NCBI RefSeq assembly: GCF_001653135.1
Contig: NZ_BDDS01000016.1
Location: 1 to 64,000, forward strand
From: Pseudoalteromonas neustonica
GTDB lineage: Bacteria; Pseudomonadota; Gammaproteobacteria; Enterobacterales; Alteromonadaceae
Direction of reading: 5' to 3'
Length of the DNA stretch: 64,000 bases
Below the pieces are notes generated by a model, which had not been told where the DNA came from, did not search any database, and saw nothing but the letters and a program-made list of their open reading frames with translations. Below, in pieces: positions 45,431 through 54,962 of this stretch; positions within the stretch are counted from its first letter, which is position 1; each line of letters opens with the position of its first letter. The translations under genes were made by a program, and so were the position numbers.

Positions 45431-46483
45431 TTACTTTTTATCTAAAAGAAATGAAAAGCTAAAGCTCGATCCAGGATAAAAAACAATGTCCTCAACCAAG
45501 TATTGAGCTTGCTGCGGTGTTAAGCTTAAGTGCTTAAGCAAGTTAACTTTGGCTTGTTGTGGTGTCCAAGCATGGTAGTGAATACCAACGTCGGTCTCCA
45601 TCATCGCCAACCAAAATACTTGATCTGGTGCTGTTAGCTCTGATTTTTTACTTAACACAGCTTTAGTAAGGTCTTGATAATTTTGTGCCCAGTCAAAACC
45701 TATGCTCTCAATCGCGGTTGGTTTGAGCCACTGCTCTAATACTGAATACTGATGATCTAGCGCCAACGTCAATCCAAAACTTTCCCTTTGTCTTACTTTT
45801 AATTCAGACTGTACCGCTACCAACCAATTTAATGGAGGCTTAGTCATACCAGAAAAATAATTTAATTTACTTTGATACCATGGACCCCCATTCGCTAAGC
45901 CATGTAAACCTGCGCTTCCTCTAGGTATATAAGCTAATAAGTACTCATTAAAACCTTGTAATGCTAATTGTACATTTGAAGGTAAGCTGGGCCGATTTAA
46001 ACTTACACTCACCTGCTGTTTTAACATACCCAATTCGATTGAATTTAGCTTTAGATTGCTTTCCTTGGCAAGTATCAACTGCTGTTGATTAAAATTAATC
46101 CAGCTTGCTATCTGCTGTGATATATCGAGCGTCTGATTATAGTTAAGCATATTTTCAAGCACAGGAATATGTGCTGGCCAGGGAAAATAGCGCTCAGGAA
46201 AACGCTCAGCAATAATTAAATAATCCAACAGCCTTTGCTCTGTTGGCTCTAAATCAAACGTATTAATTCCTTGATAAATTAAATGCCGTTTTTCTAAATA
46301 AGCGTTTGTGAATGGCCATTGCTCCTCACTCACTTGCTTAATTGATCCGTTAGTTTTTAGTAATTGGTTTAATGTTTGCAGGGTCTGTAAAGCATGATCT
46401 TTTGTTTGATACTGCGTGTGACTTTCACCACATCCACTTAATAAAAAACCGAGAAAGCACACCGTTAGTAAATGTTTTATCAT
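45431..46483 (-). CDS. Predicted lipoprotein of unknown function
   Basis: The 350-residue protein begins with a lipoprotein signal peptide ending in the lipobox LLSGC (Cys near residue 18), followed by a helical-looking, Gln/Leu-rich body with no motif I can assign. Segments such as IPRGSAGLHGLANGGPWYQSK and VGIHYHAWTPQQAKVNLLKH may be conserved. It is convergent with the DksA-like gene, with only 7 bp between stops, and lies beyond the terminator of the TonB operon. No function is proposed. Confidence 0.75.
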   Translation of the reverse strand: MIKHLLTVCFLGFLLSGCGESHTQYQTKDHALQTLQTLNQLLKTNGSIKQVSEEQWPFTNAYLEKRHLIYQGINTFDLEPTEQRLLDYLIIAERFPERYFPWPAHIPVLENMLNYNQTLDISQQIASWINFNQQQLILAKESNLKLNSIELGMLKQQVSVSLNRPSLPSNVQLALQGFNEYLLAYIPRGSAGLHGLANGGPWYQSKLNYFSGMTKPPLNWLVAVQSELKVRQRESFGLTLALDHQYSVLEQWLKPTAIESIGFDWAQNYQDLTKAVLSKKSELTAPDQVFWLAMMETDVGIHYHAWTPQQAKVNLLKHLSLTPQQAQYLVEDIVFYPGSSFSFSFLLDKK

Positions 46484-46499
46484 GAGTATAATCCAATAA

Positions 46500-46522
46500 A
46501 AAAAGCCCCTATGGGGCTTTTT
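46500..46522. terminator. Terminator after the TonB operon
   Basis: aaaagcccc-tat-ggggctttt with flanking A and T runs forms a strong symmetric terminator, about 25 bp past the stop of the TPR gene. Confidence 0.9.
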
Positions 46523-46546
46523 ATAAATTGCTACAGCAAATTAAAG

Positions 46547-47806
46547 TTAAATCTTAACACCGTTGCGAGCGGCTTTATCTTTAATATAAGTTGACCAACC
46601 TTTTGCAAACTTACGTGTGCGAGGATCATCCATTGCTTTAACAATAGCAGCATAAGCTTGCTTATACTTTTCTTGATAGTAATAAGCTTCTGCTAAATCT
46701 GTATATATAGTTCCTTTCTTATCAGAACCTAATTCCAGAGCTTTGTTCAAACGAACAACGGCTGCACTATAGTTTTGCGACTGAAGCAATAATGAACCTG
46801 CTTTGCGGTAAAACTCAGCATCGTCATCAAATTTTGCCGCTTCTTCATAGTACTTAGCTGCTTTCTCTATTTCTTGAGAGCGATGGTAATTACTTGCCAC
46901 TGCAGAGATATTTTGTTTTGTACGTTTAACTTTCTTCTCATTGATCGCATCTTCTAAAACTTTAGCAGCTTTAAAAGGTATTGCATTCAAAGAGTAGAAG
47001 TTAGACAAAACTTTATAATCAACTTCAGTTTCAAAGTAGCCATTATTAAATGCGACTTCCATCGTCGAAAGACCGGTTTTATAGTCTTCCGTCTGGAGGT
47101 AGTATTTACCTAAGCCTACCCATGCTTTTTTATCATCAGGCCAAACACGAACAATCTCTTCACCAACTTTAACCATATTTTTATAGTCTTTAAGTTCAAA
47201 ATAAGAACCTAATTTTAATTGGTAAGGGCCTTTATTTGGCTCTTTTTGAAGTTTAATTGCCTTATCTGCCGGTTCAAAAACATCTTTGAATTTTCCTAAC
47301 TGATGATTCGCTTGGGCGATGCGTGTGTAAACAGTTGCATCTTCTTGACCAGTAAAGTCCATCCACGCAACATACGCTTTTTTCGCTTTTTCATACTGCT
47401 CTGTGCCAGCTAACATATCACCTAATGTTTTTAAGCTTTGCTCATGATCAGCAAAGTTTAAAATATCAGGCGCAACAGCTAGTTCTAGGTATTTAATCGC
47501 AACTTTATACTGCTCTTTTTGCGCATACATACTACCTAAGTAGCGGTTAACTGTCGCTTTATCAAAGTCATCTGATGGCTCAAGCTCTTTAAGCATAGCA
47601 ATTGCTTCATCAAGCTTTTCTTCGTTATAAAGCTCAAACGCTTTAATAACTTTCTTACCAACACGCTCTCCCATCACTCTAGTTTTTACTTTTTTACGCT
47701 CTTCTATCTTTGCGTAATCAGGCGCCGCTAAAGCAGGTGCAGTAAATACTGCACCTGAGAAAGACATAAGTACCGCAAGTGCTGTTACTTTAGATAAATT
47801 TCTCAT
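46547..47806 (-). CDS. TPR-repeat protein of the TonB2-type operon
   Basis: The 419-residue protein has a signal peptide (ALAVLMSFSGAVFTAPALAA) and a body made of tetratricopeptide-like repeats, recognisable in YEKAKKAYVAWMDFTGQ, AKYYEEAAKFDDDAEFYRKA and DLAEAYYYQEKYKQAYAAIV. It is periplasmic, last of six genes, starting 10 bp after tonB. TPR proteins are a regular companion of TtpC-type TonB systems in Alteromonadales and Vibrio, with unknown mechanism; docking to the TonB complex or cell wall is plausible. Confidence 0.88.
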   Translation of the reverse strand: MRNLSKVTALAVLMSFSGAVFTAPALAAPDYAKIEERKKVKTRVMGERVGKKVIKAFELYNEEKLDEAIAMLKELEPSDDFDKATVNRYLGSMYAQKEQYKVAIKYLELAVAPDILNFADHEQSLKTLGDMLAGTEQYEKAKKAYVAWMDFTGQEDATVYTRIAQANHQLGKFKDVFEPADKAIKLQKEPNKGPYQLKLGSYFELKDYKNMVKVGEEIVRVWPDDKKAWVGLGKYYLQTEDYKTGLSTMEVAFNNGYFETEVDYKVLSNFYSLNAIPFKAAKVLEDAINEKKVKRTKQNISAVASNYHRSQEIEKAAKYYEEAAKFDDDAEFYRKAGSLLLQSQNYSAAVVRLNKALELGSDKKGTIYTDLAEAYYYQEKYKQAYAAIVKAMDDPRTRKFAKGWSTYIKDKAARNGVKI

Positions 47807-47816
47807 ACTTGCCTCC

Positions 47817-48434
47817 TTAATTGCCTTGGTTAAGTTTAAAGTCTAGCTGAACTTGTAAACCAACTTGTTTTTGTGGTTTTCCGTCAATAATCTTAGGACG
47901 GTACTTCCACTTACCAAGCGCACGTTTAGCTTCTCTATCAAAGATACGTTTAGGGTCTGCGTCGATAACATCGATGTCAGTCACTCCACCTAGCTCATCA
48001 ATTGAGAATGAAAGTTGTACCCAACCTTCTTTACCATCACGTGCTGCTTGTGTTGGATATTTAGGTTCAATTCGAACGATAGGTGTCGCATCACCGTCAC
48101 GTCCAAATGCACCTGGACCACTTAAACCACCTGCCGAACTTCCCACATCGATGCTGCCCATATTAAATGACATAGCACCCGGATTTGGGTTGTTGTTTTC
48201 CGGCTGTGGCGGCTGCGGTTTAGGCGGCTGCTTTGGCGGTGGTGGAGGCGGAGGCGGTACACGCTTCCTCTCTTGCACCTTAGATTCAGGCGGATTCGTC
48301 ATAATTTCGACTATGATCTGCTCTTTTTGTTCCGTATTACGGTCAGCCCCACCAGAGATGAGGAAAGCCATGAAGTAGAACAAGCCGAAAGTAACTGCCC
48401 CACCTGCAATCAGTGAAAACAGAAAACGAATCAT
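47817..48434 (-). CDS. tonB: TonB-family energy transducer
   Basis: The 205-residue protein has one N-terminal membrane helix (FLFSLIAGGAVTFGLFYFMAF), a proline-rich spacer (PPPPPPPPKQPPKPQPPQP, about residues 60-85) and a C-terminal TonB domain with RIEPKYPTQAARDGKEGWVQ and the YRPKIIDGKPQ tail. It transmits inner-membrane proton energy to outer-membrane receptors. The compact size is like Vibrio TonB2. It overlaps exbD by one base, placing it in the DUF3450-ttpC-exbB-exbD-tonB-TPR operon. Confidence 0.95.
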   Translation of the reverse strand: MIRFLFSLIAGGAVTFGLFYFMAFLISGGADRNTEQKEQIIVEIMTNPPESKVQERKRVPPPPPPPPKQPPKPQPPQPENNNPNPGAMSFNMGSIDVGSSAGGLSGPGAFGRDGDATPIVRIEPKYPTQAARDGKEGWVQLSFSIDELGGVTDIDVIDADPKRIFDREAKRALGKWKYRPKIIDGKPQKQVGLQVQLDFKLNQGN

Positions 48435-48838
48435 TACTGATCTCCAGCTATTGAAATTCTCAGGTTATCGCCCGTCGCTTTAATCTGGTCCATAACTTTA
48501 ACCACTACGCCATGTTTTGCATCTTTGTCAGCTTGCAAAATTACAACTTCAGTAGGTTGTTCTGCTAATAAACTTTCAATTTTTGCTGAAACACGTTCAA
48601 CATCAACTTGCTGTTTATCAATCCAGATTTCGCCGTTGTCACGAATAGCAATAAAAATGTTAGCATTTTTTTGCTTCGTAGCTTGGGCCGCTTTTGGTTT
48701 ATTGACCTCGATACCAGCCTCTTTAACGAACGATGTAGTTACGATAAAGAAAATAAGCATGATAAATACGATGTCAAGCATCGGTGTCATATCGACCGTT
48801 GCATCTTCTTCTTCACGAAAACGTTGTTTACGTGCCAT
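48434..48838 (-). CDS. exbD: ExbD-family biopolymer transport protein
   Basis: The 134-residue protein has a single N-terminal helix with the functional Asp in VDMTPMLDIVFIMLIFFIV (Asp near residue 23) and a periplasmic ExbD domain. With ExbB it uses the proton gradient to drive TonB. The ATG at 48838 lies 14 bp after the exbB stop, and the end overlaps tonB by one base. Confidence 0.96.
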   Translation of the reverse strand: MARKQRFREEEDATVDMTPMLDIVFIMLIFFIVTTSFVKEAGIEVNKPKAAQATKQKNANIFIAIRDNGEIWIDKQQVDVERVSAKIESLLAEQPTEVVILQADKDAKHGVVVKVMDQIKATGDNLRISIAGDQ

Positions 48839-48852
48839 ATTTAATTCTCTCT

Positions 48853-49377
48853 CTAGTGATGAGGCATACTATCAATAAGTTTGGCTTTCACCATTTTAGC
48901 TTTTGTCTCAAGACGTGAGCTAAAAAATACTCCAGATAGTGCCGCAACCATTCCAGCCATTGTTGGGATTGTTGCCATTGAAATACCTGATGCCATTAAA
49001 CGTGCATTACCCGTACCTTGGCTTGCCATGGTTTCAAAAACCGCGATCATGCCTGTTACTGTACCAAGTAAGCCAATTAAAGGACAAACAGCTACCAATG
49101 TTTTAATCAACAACATACGCTGATCTAATTTTTCAGACGCTTCAGAAATCCATGCTTCACGGATTCTGTGTGCGTACCAAGACGTAGTGTCTTGGCGGGC
49201 ATCCCACTTAGCTATAATTCCCTTCGATAAACGAGGAAACTCTGCAAGTAAGAACCAATAGCGCTCAATCATTAAAACCCACATAAGAAAGAGTGCTATC
49301 GCGACCACGTATAAAACCTGGCCGCCTGTGCCAACAAAATCCCTGATAGATTCCCAGATTTCCATCAGGACTAGCAT
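48853..49377 (-). CDS. exbB: ExbB/TolQ-family proton channel protein (ExbB2 type)
   Basis: The 174-residue protein has three membrane helices: ALFLMWVLMIERYWFLLAEF first, then the paired C-terminal helices (LIKTLVAVCPLIGLLGTVTG and ISMATIPTMAGMVAALSGVF) with the conserved LLGTVTGM. It is shorter than classical ExbB, as in TonB2 systems. Its ATG overlaps the ttpC stop (TAATG). It forms the motor with ExbD and probably cooperates with the larger TtpC protein. Confidence 0.94.
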   Translation of the reverse strand: MLVLMEIWESIRDFVGTGGQVLYVVAIALFLMWVLMIERYWFLLAEFPRLSKGIIAKWDARQDTTSWYAHRIREAWISEASEKLDQRMLLIKTLVAVCPLIGLLGTVTGMIAVFETMASQGTGNARLMASGISMATIPTMAGMVAALSGVFFSSRLETKAKMVKAKLIDSMPHH

Positions 49378-50741
49378 TAGGCTTTCTCCTTCTCCGCGTG
49401 AGTAGCGATGATACCTGCGCTTTGCTCATCAAGGATGTGTAATACCGACTTACTACGACCCGCAACAACAGCGTGAAGAAGAATAAGTGGTAGTGCAGCA
49501 ATTAGACCTAGCGCAGTAGTTACAAGTGCTAGAGAGATGTTACCTGCCATGATCTTCGGATCACCTGTACCGAACAATGTGATTGTTTGGAACGTTAAGA
49601 TCATACCGATTACCGTACCTAGTAGACCAAGTAGTGGCGCGATTGCAGCAAGGATTTTGATAATGTTGATACCAGCTTCAATGCGTGGCGTTTCACGAAG
49701 AATCGCTTCATCAAGCTTAAGCTCAAGGTTTTCAACGTCTTGATTCTTATTATCATGGTACACTTTAAGAATACGACCCAATGGGTTATTTGTATTCGGT
49801 GTAGCAAGATTTTTAAGCTGGCTGTTGATTTTGCTTTTTGTAAGCGTTAGGTCAACAAAACGAGCTAGGAAGATTAATAAACCTAAGCCTAACAACGCAG
49901 TGATGATGTAACCAACAACGTCACCTTGATGATAGTACTCTTCAAGTGTCGCTTTTTGTGTATTGATACGTAAGATCGCACCACGAGTTGGATCCACATA
50001 AACACCAGCAAAGTTATCAGATGAAGTATTTGCTAAATCATCAATACCTGCAAGGATAAAACCGTCTGGTTGCTTACCTAGTGGCTGAATCGATTTAGTT
50101 TCAGGTGAATAGATTAAGTATCCGTCATCTGTTACTAAGTTGAAGTTACCAATACGCGTTACTTTCTTGATAGATGCATTACCGTCAAGACCTGCAACTT
50201 CAGTTTCAAATGTTGAAACCTTCGCTGACTCAGTCATTTCAGTTTGTAAAGAAATCCAAAGCTCTTCAAGTTCACGAACTGTTGGTAATTCTTTAGCAGC
50301 AGCTAATGAACGTAAGATTTCAGCACGGCCTGGCTTTTCAGCAGATACAAGTGACGCTTCAATTGAACCGATTGCATCTTGAGCTGCACGACGTACAACA
50401 CCAAACATCTCACCTAAAGTACCTTGTGCACTTTGTAGAGCTGCTGCTTTCTCATTCATTGTATTTTCGTTTTGTGCATATTCTTTAGTTAAACGAGTTC
50501 CACGCGACTTTTCAGACGCTAATTGGCTTTTCGCTTTATTAAGTAACGCTTGCTTGTCAGCACGAGCAGAAAGAAACTCTTGCTCACGTTGCTTATTGAT
50601 TTTGCCTTCAGAGATACGCTCTTGTTTTACTTGCTCAAGAATTTTATCTAGAGCAGCAGAACTTGCATGTGCATTAAGCGCGGTACCTGCAGAAACAGAC
50701 AGTACTGCTGCAACAGCAAAACCTTTAAATAGTTTCTTCAT
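49377..50741 (-). CDS. TtpC-type MotA/TolQ/ExbB protein with long N-terminal domain
   Basis: The 454-residue protein has a signal peptide, a long periplasmic coiled-coil-rich region (about residues 25-280, with QERISEGKINKQREQEFLS) and a C-terminal ExbB-like membrane unit (IIKILAAIAPLLGLLGTVIG then ISLALVTTALGLIAALPLIL). This fits TtpC, the fourth component needed for TonB2 function in Vibrio. It sits between the DUF3450 gene and exbB. The extended part probably reaches toward the peptidoglycan or outer membrane. Confidence 0.92.
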   Translation of the reverse strand: MKKLFKGFAVAAVLSVSAGTALNAHASSAALDKILEQVKQERISEGKINKQREQEFLSARADKQALLNKAKSQLASEKSRGTRLTKEYAQNENTMNEKAAALQSAQGTLGEMFGVVRRAAQDAIGSIEASLVSAEKPGRAEILRSLAAAKELPTVRELEELWISLQTEMTESAKVSTFETEVAGLDGNASIKKVTRIGNFNLVTDDGYLIYSPETKSIQPLGKQPDGFILAGIDDLANTSSDNFAGVYVDPTRGAILRINTQKATLEEYYHQGDVVGYIITALLGLGLLIFLARFVDLTLTKSKINSQLKNLATPNTNNPLGRILKVYHDNKNQDVENLELKLDEAILRETPRIEAGINIIKILAAIAPLLGLLGTVIGMILTFQTITLFGTGDPKIMAGNISLALVTTALGLIAALPLILLHAVVAGRSKSVLHILDEQSAGIIATHAEKEKA

Positions 50742-50747
50742 TATTGA

Positions 50748-51518
50748 TTACTCCGCGCCAAAGATTGGTAGTTTAACAAGTTCTAATGTCGCTTGCTTAC
50801 GCGCCATACGGATAACTTCTTTAACAGGTTTTAGGTATTCATCACCTAATTCTTTCCACTGCTTAGTGTTGTTATCCCAAACCCACGCGTGCTTAAGGTC
50901 AAACGATTGTGCAACATAAGTGATACGACCTAATTGGCCGAAATCAACATTTATGCTTTTGCCATCAACTTCTAAAGTACCTTGTGAAGCAGCAACTAAA
51001 GAGCTGTATGCAGCTTCAATAGTGTAGGCTTCTAATACTTGACGGAATTTCTCTGATGTAGTTACAGAAGAAGAAACCATTGTTTCACGTAATCTTTCAA
51101 CGCGCGCTAAACGATTGTCACTGTTAAACGGAACGTCCGCTTTGATGAATTGCTCGAGCGTATCGATCATGCGATACATCAAAGGCACAACGTTTTGTTT
51201 TGTGTTGTCGATAGTAGCGATTTGACGGTCAAACGATTCAATTTGTGCATTTTGGTCAGCGACCAAACGTGCAACGTGATCGTTGTATACTTTCAAAAGC
51301 TCAGTTTCATCAACAATGCTACGGTACTCAGCGATAAGCTCTTGAGTTTGACCGTATACGTTGTCAATTTTAGTTTGAGACTTAACCGCAGCCGTTTGAA
51401 TTTTTAGACCTGCGTTTTGCACGTCCTTCAAAGGATCTGCAATCACATTGCTGCTTGCGAATGCAAATGCGCCAACCAACGCAGTTGCTACAAGACTCTT
51501 TCTGATTTTAACAGACAT
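50748..51518 (-). CDS. DUF3450 periplasmic protein
   Basis: The 256-residue protein has a signal peptide (ATALVGAFAFASSNVIAD) and a coiled-coil N-terminal half (residues about 30-130) typical of DUF3450, then a small beta-rich region (FDLKHAWVWDNNTKQWKELG). I start at the ATG 51518; a TTG nine bases earlier is in frame. It is the first gene of the six-gene TonB operon, 6 bp before ttpC. Function unknown; constant linkage with TtpC-type systems suggests a structural partner. Confidence 0.9.
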   Translation of the reverse strand: MSVKIRKSLVATALVGAFAFASSNVIADPLKDVQNAGLKIQTAAVKSQTKIDNVYGQTQELIAEYRSIVDETELLKVYNDHVARLVADQNAQIESFDRQIATIDNTKQNVVPLMYRMIDTLEQFIKADVPFNSDNRLARVERLRETMVSSSVTTSEKFRQVLEAYTIEAAYSSLVAASQGTLEVDGKSINVDFGQLGRITYVAQSFDLKHAWVWDNNTKQWKELGDEYLKPVKEVIRMARKQATLELVKLPIFGAE

Positions 51519-51979
51519 AGTTCCCAACCAATTAAGTAATGTTACTTTTATAATTTAATTATCCTCCGAAGAAGACAACCCTGATATCTTTTAATAGATA
51601 TCAACCCTCCAATAATGCTAAATGCAATGCACGCTGTCAACTTGATGTTTGGAATTAACTAGAAATAAATCTTCAGAAGCAGCATAAACTAAAATACAAA
51701 AAACAAAGGATTAACATAAATGCAACAGGTGGATTTTTCGAAGGTCTATAAAAGCCGCTAACTAACGACGGTTTTTTTTTAAATAAATTAAAGACGCACA
51801 TAAATGTAACATTTCATGTCAAAGCGAGGTTTAAAAAAAATATTTCAGGAAACTTTAATATAAGCTTAATCATTCAGTAAAAAAGCGTTTTTATGCACGG
51901 GTTGAAACAAAAATGAAAGGAATTAGCTGTAAAATGTATTAAATTACACAGGGTGTACTTAACTTCTTACAGCTAAATT
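51519..51979. promoter_or_regulatory. Upstream region of the TonB operon
   Basis: About 460 bp without a gene. tgatatct-tttaat-agatatca (51582-51603) is an 8-bp-arm inverted repeat about 65 bp upstream of the DUF3450 start, a candidate operator. aaagccgctaactaacgacggtttttttt near 51750 is a weak stem with a long T run that could end a rightward transcript. The rest is A/T-rich. Confidence 0.4.
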
Positions 51980-52591
51980 TTAAAAAGAGTCTTCTTTTAC
52001 AAGTTTCGCCAGTGAAATGACTGAGTCAACACCTAGCTTTTCGAATATCTTCGTTTTATAGGTGCTGACTGTTTTATTACTTATAAACAATTTTTCACCT
52101 ATATCCTTATTAGATAGCCCTTCTATAAGATATCGCATGACAGTAAGTTCACGCTCAGTAAGTATTTCATCTAGATCTTTATCGTTACTAACCAAATCAC
52201 CTTGCGGGAAAAAAGTAAAACCACGTAAAATTAATTCAACTGCAGAAGTGATATCTTCTAAGCTCTCAGCCTTATTGATAAACCCTTGAGCTCCCAACTT
52301 TGCGGCGGTACGAATTATATGCTTATCTTGTTTAGCGGATAAAAAAAGAACATGCCCTTTATACCCATCTAAAAGCGCGCGTTTATATAAGCTAAAACCG
52401 TCAGAATCTTCCAATTCAATATCTAAAATAATAAGCGTGATATTATTTTTCTTTAAAGCATCCAATGCCGCTTTTTGACTAGCGACTGTATATATATCAC
52501 CAACTAATGCAGATGTACCTAAGGTGGTTTTTATCGCTGCACATACCATTGGGTGATCATCAACGATCAGTACGTTATTTCTAATATTCAT
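51980..52591 (-). CDS. NarL/FixJ-family response regulator
   Basis: The 203-residue protein has a receiver domain (VLIVDDHPMVCAAIKTTLG; phospho-acceptor in LIILDIELEDSDG near residue 57; Lys near residue 108) and a LuxR-type helix-turn-helix (LTERELTVMRYLIEGLSNKD, then IGEKLFISNKTVSTYKTKI). No kinase gene is adjacent, so it is an orphan here. Target genes are unknown; the TonB operon next to it is on the same strand but 460 bp away. Confidence 0.93.
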   Translation of the reverse strand: MNIRNNVLIVDDHPMVCAAIKTTLGTSALVGDIYTVASQKAALDALKKNNITLIILDIELEDSDGFSLYKRALLDGYKGHVLFLSAKQDKHIIRTAAKLGAQGFINKAESLEDITSAVELILRGFTFFPQGDLVSNDKDLDEILTERELTVMRYLIEGLSNKDIGEKLFISNKTVSTYKTKIFEKLGVDSVISLAKLVKEDSF

Positions 52592-52988
52592 TAATTAGCA
52601 AACCCTTTACTTACTTTGTAATGCTTAAACTTAGTGTAAACCAAGATAGCTAATTGTTCCTGCTTCTTGCCAAGCATTTTGATGTGGCAATCGTCGCAAT
52701 CAGTGAATGAACTTTATAATGAATATAAAATTTACTATGTGTTCTTCATTCAGAAAATATAATTTATGTTATAGATGTTAATTCTAAAGTATAAGGATAA
52801 CGAATATAAACAAACTGATACAGGATAAAAACAAGGATGAATATAAAATTCAGTAATTGGGATGCGGAATGATTTAATAAATAATGTTTTAGTATTGCTA
52901 AAAAATGTAATTTTATAAAAATTTTAGGAGGATTATGGTGAAACAGGGCTCTGTTTCACCACGATGAACTTAGGTTCACATAATAAAA
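52592..52988. other. Intergenic region with a hairpin after the cold-shock gene
   Basis: About 400 bp, very A/T-rich, no gene. ggtgaaacag-ggct-ctgtttcacc (52937-52960) is a perfect 10-bp stem about 30 bp after the csp stop and probably ends or protects that transcript, though no T run follows. Promoter elements for the NarL-type regulator must lie on the left side. Confidence 0.5.
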
Positions 52989-53192
52989 TTATGCTAGTTC
53001 TACGTTCTCAGCTTCAGGGCCTTTTTGGCCTTGCTTGATGCCGAAAGACACTTGCTGGCCTTCGCTTAGAGTGCGAAAACCTGAACCAGTGATAGCGCTG
53101 AAATGTACGAATACGTCAGGGCCATTCTCTTGTTCAATAAAACCAAAGCCTTTAGCTTCGTTGAAAAACTTTACTTTACCAGTAACCGACAT
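52989..53192 (-). CDS. CspA-family cold-shock protein
   Basis: The 67-residue single OB-fold protein has RNP1 KGFGFIEQE and RNP2 VFVHFSAI, the RNA-binding surface of cold-shock proteins. Length and the [15 protein letters not shown] start are typical. The family includes cold-induced and constitutive members, and which this is cannot be told from the protein. A hairpin (53228-53243) lies in the upstream leader. Confidence 0.96.
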   Translation of the reverse strand: MSVTGKVKFFNEAKGFGFIEQENGPDVFVHFSAITGSGFRTLSEGQQVSFGIKQGQKGPEAENVELA

Positions 53193-53507
53193 ACTAAATT
53201 TTCCTGTAAGTCAATAATTAAAATTCAGCCATATTATTATGGCAATATCCTCCCTGAGTCAATGCCCAAAAATCTGGAGGTATAGTACAGGAACAAGTAA
53301 TAACCTAACCGGTAACCTTAAACGCAGCACAATATCCGTAAATTCAATACGCAAAAACTCAAAGCAATATAAGATTAGCACAATAAAAACGTTTTTGCTC
53401 TATTAATTAGTAAATATTTTGTCTGCCAATTCGCAATGCACGAAACACTATCTAACTGATTAATTTTAAAACTAAAAACGTACTTTAACTATAGGCTAAA
53501 CCGCGAT
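53193..53507. promoter_or_regulatory. Leader region of the cold-shock gene
   Basis: About 315 bp without a gene between csp and pyrC. gccata-ttat-tatggc (53228-53243) forms a 6-bp stem about 35 bp before the csp start on the same transcript. A thermosensing leader is possible but not shown by sequence alone. Confidence 0.4.
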
Positions 53508-54560
53508 TTATTTAACTTGCCACTCAATAACTGATTCAGCTTTTATTGGTACTACGTGATCACCACCAAGCGGGTAACTTGCTGGTACTGTCCATGGCTG
53601 TTTTATTAAAGTAACGGTGTCTGTGTTACGTGCTAAACCATAGAAATCTGGACCATAATGACTTGCAAACCCTTCAAGTTTATCTAAAGCCCCAGCATCC
53701 TCAAAAGCTTCTGCATAAAGCTCTAATGCAGCATGAGCTGTGTACGCACCCGCACATCCGCATGCAGCTTCTTTTTTGTCTTTGTAATGCGGTGCAGAGT
53801 CTGTACCCAAGAAAAACTTTTTACTTCCGCTAGTCGCAGCGTCTATTAGTGCATGTTGGTGCGTGTTGCGCTTTAAAATAGGTAAGCAGTAGTAATGAGG
53901 GCGGATCCCACCGGCAAGCATATGATTCCGATTATAAAGCAAATGATGTGCTGTAATCGTCGCTGCAACATTTTCTGATGCATTATTAACAAAATCAACA
54001 GCATCTTTAGTCGTAATATGCTCAAGAACAATTTTAAGCTCAGGGAAGTCTTTAACAACATCAACCATAATAGTATCTAAAAATACTTTTTCACGATCAA
54101 AAATATCGATTGAAGAATCAGTAACCTCACCATGGATCAATAATAACATCCCCACTTCTTGCATGGCTTCCAGCACCGGATAAATGTTTTTCATGGATGT
54201 AACACCAGAATCAGAATTCGTCGTTGCACCAGCAGGGTATACTTTTGCAGCGACTATTTTACCAGTTGCATGCGCTTTTTTTATTTCTTCTGGTGAGGTT
54301 TTATCTGTTAAATAAAGCACCATCAATGGTTCAAAGCTGCCTTGTGGGCCTGCAGCCATAATACGCGCTCGATATGATAAAGCTGTTTCAGTACAAATTG
54401 CGGGTGGTACTAAGTTAGGCATTATTATAGCGCGGCCCATATATCGACTAATATCACGAACGGTATCTTTAAGTTGATCACCATCTCGTAAATGAACATG
54501 CCAATCATCTGGACGAGTTATAGTTAATGTTGACTGAGTATTGGGAGCTTTATTTGTCAT
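53508..54560 (-). CDS. pyrC: Dihydroorotase
   Basis: The 350-residue zinc amidohydrolase cyclises carbamoyl-aspartate in pyrimidine synthesis. It has the metal-binding [10 protein letters not shown] near residue 19, the bridging Lys in [17 protein letters not shown], His in LLLIHGEVT and [10 protein letters not shown], and the catalytic Asp in FLGTDSAPH. Length and motifs match E. coli PyrC (class II). Transcribed alone; the region upstream holds a MITE-like repeat half-copy. Confidence 0.97.
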   Translation of the reverse strand: MTNKAPNTQSTLTITRPDDWHVHLRDGDQLKDTVRDISRYMGRAIIMPNLVPPAICTETALSYRARIMAAGPQGSFEPLMVLYLTDKTSPEEIKKAHATGKIVAAKVYPAGATTNSDSGVTSMKNIYPVLEAMQEVGMLLLIHGEVTDSSIDIFDREKVFLDTIMVDVVKDFPELKIVLEHITTKDAVDFVNNASENVAATITAHHLLYNRNHMLAGGIRPHYYCLPILKRNTHQHALIDAATSGSKKFFLGTDSAPHYKDKKEAACGCAGAYTAHAALELYAEAFEDAGALDKLEGFASHYGPDFYGLARNTDTVTLIKQPWTVPASYPLGGDHVVPIKAESVIEWQVK

Positions 54561-54962
54561 TACTTATTTCCACGGCTGAATTTAGTTGATCATATGCATA
54601 TGATTCATCTGAGTAAAGATTTTATTGCCCTTTTTTACTCGGGCGTGTTGACCTTTCGTGATTAATCTTGCAGCAGTCTATTTGGTATCTAGGCAAGGCA
54701 GCGCCTATGGTGTGGTTGTTCCCCATAAATAGGCGATAACGCAGTATAAATGCCAAACATGCGCTGCCCAAAGGGTTCTTCCTAGGGCCTCATAAGGACT
54801 CCCCCACAAATTGTGAAAGCATTGCATCTTCAATACCTTGGCTGTTCGTTTGTATTTACACACTCACGTTGATTTTTTTCATATATACTTTGTTTATAAG
54901 TTAATATTCCGTTAACGTATATTGATATGAACTATAAGAATTAGAAAAACCACACGTGCCTT
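54561..54962. other. Intergenic region between pyrC and the GGDEF-EAL gene
   Basis: About 400 bp without a gene. Half of it is a repeat copy (54641-54788). The remainder holds the divergent promoters of pyrC and the plus-strand signalling gene; no regulator site was recognised. Confidence 0.6.
54641..54788. repeat. Half-copy of MITE-like element A (inverted)
   Basis: From gggcgtgttgacctttcgtg to about ctagggc this matches the reverse complement of 21722-21871 with few mismatches over roughly 148 bp. The left half of the full 311-bp element is missing, so the copy is truncated or represents the basic unit of the family. Confidence 0.8.

Noticed and set aside
48383..48878. Plus-strand frames opposite exbD and tonB
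   Set aside because: The minus-strand genes are overlapping and well supported. The plus frames lack starts and family features.
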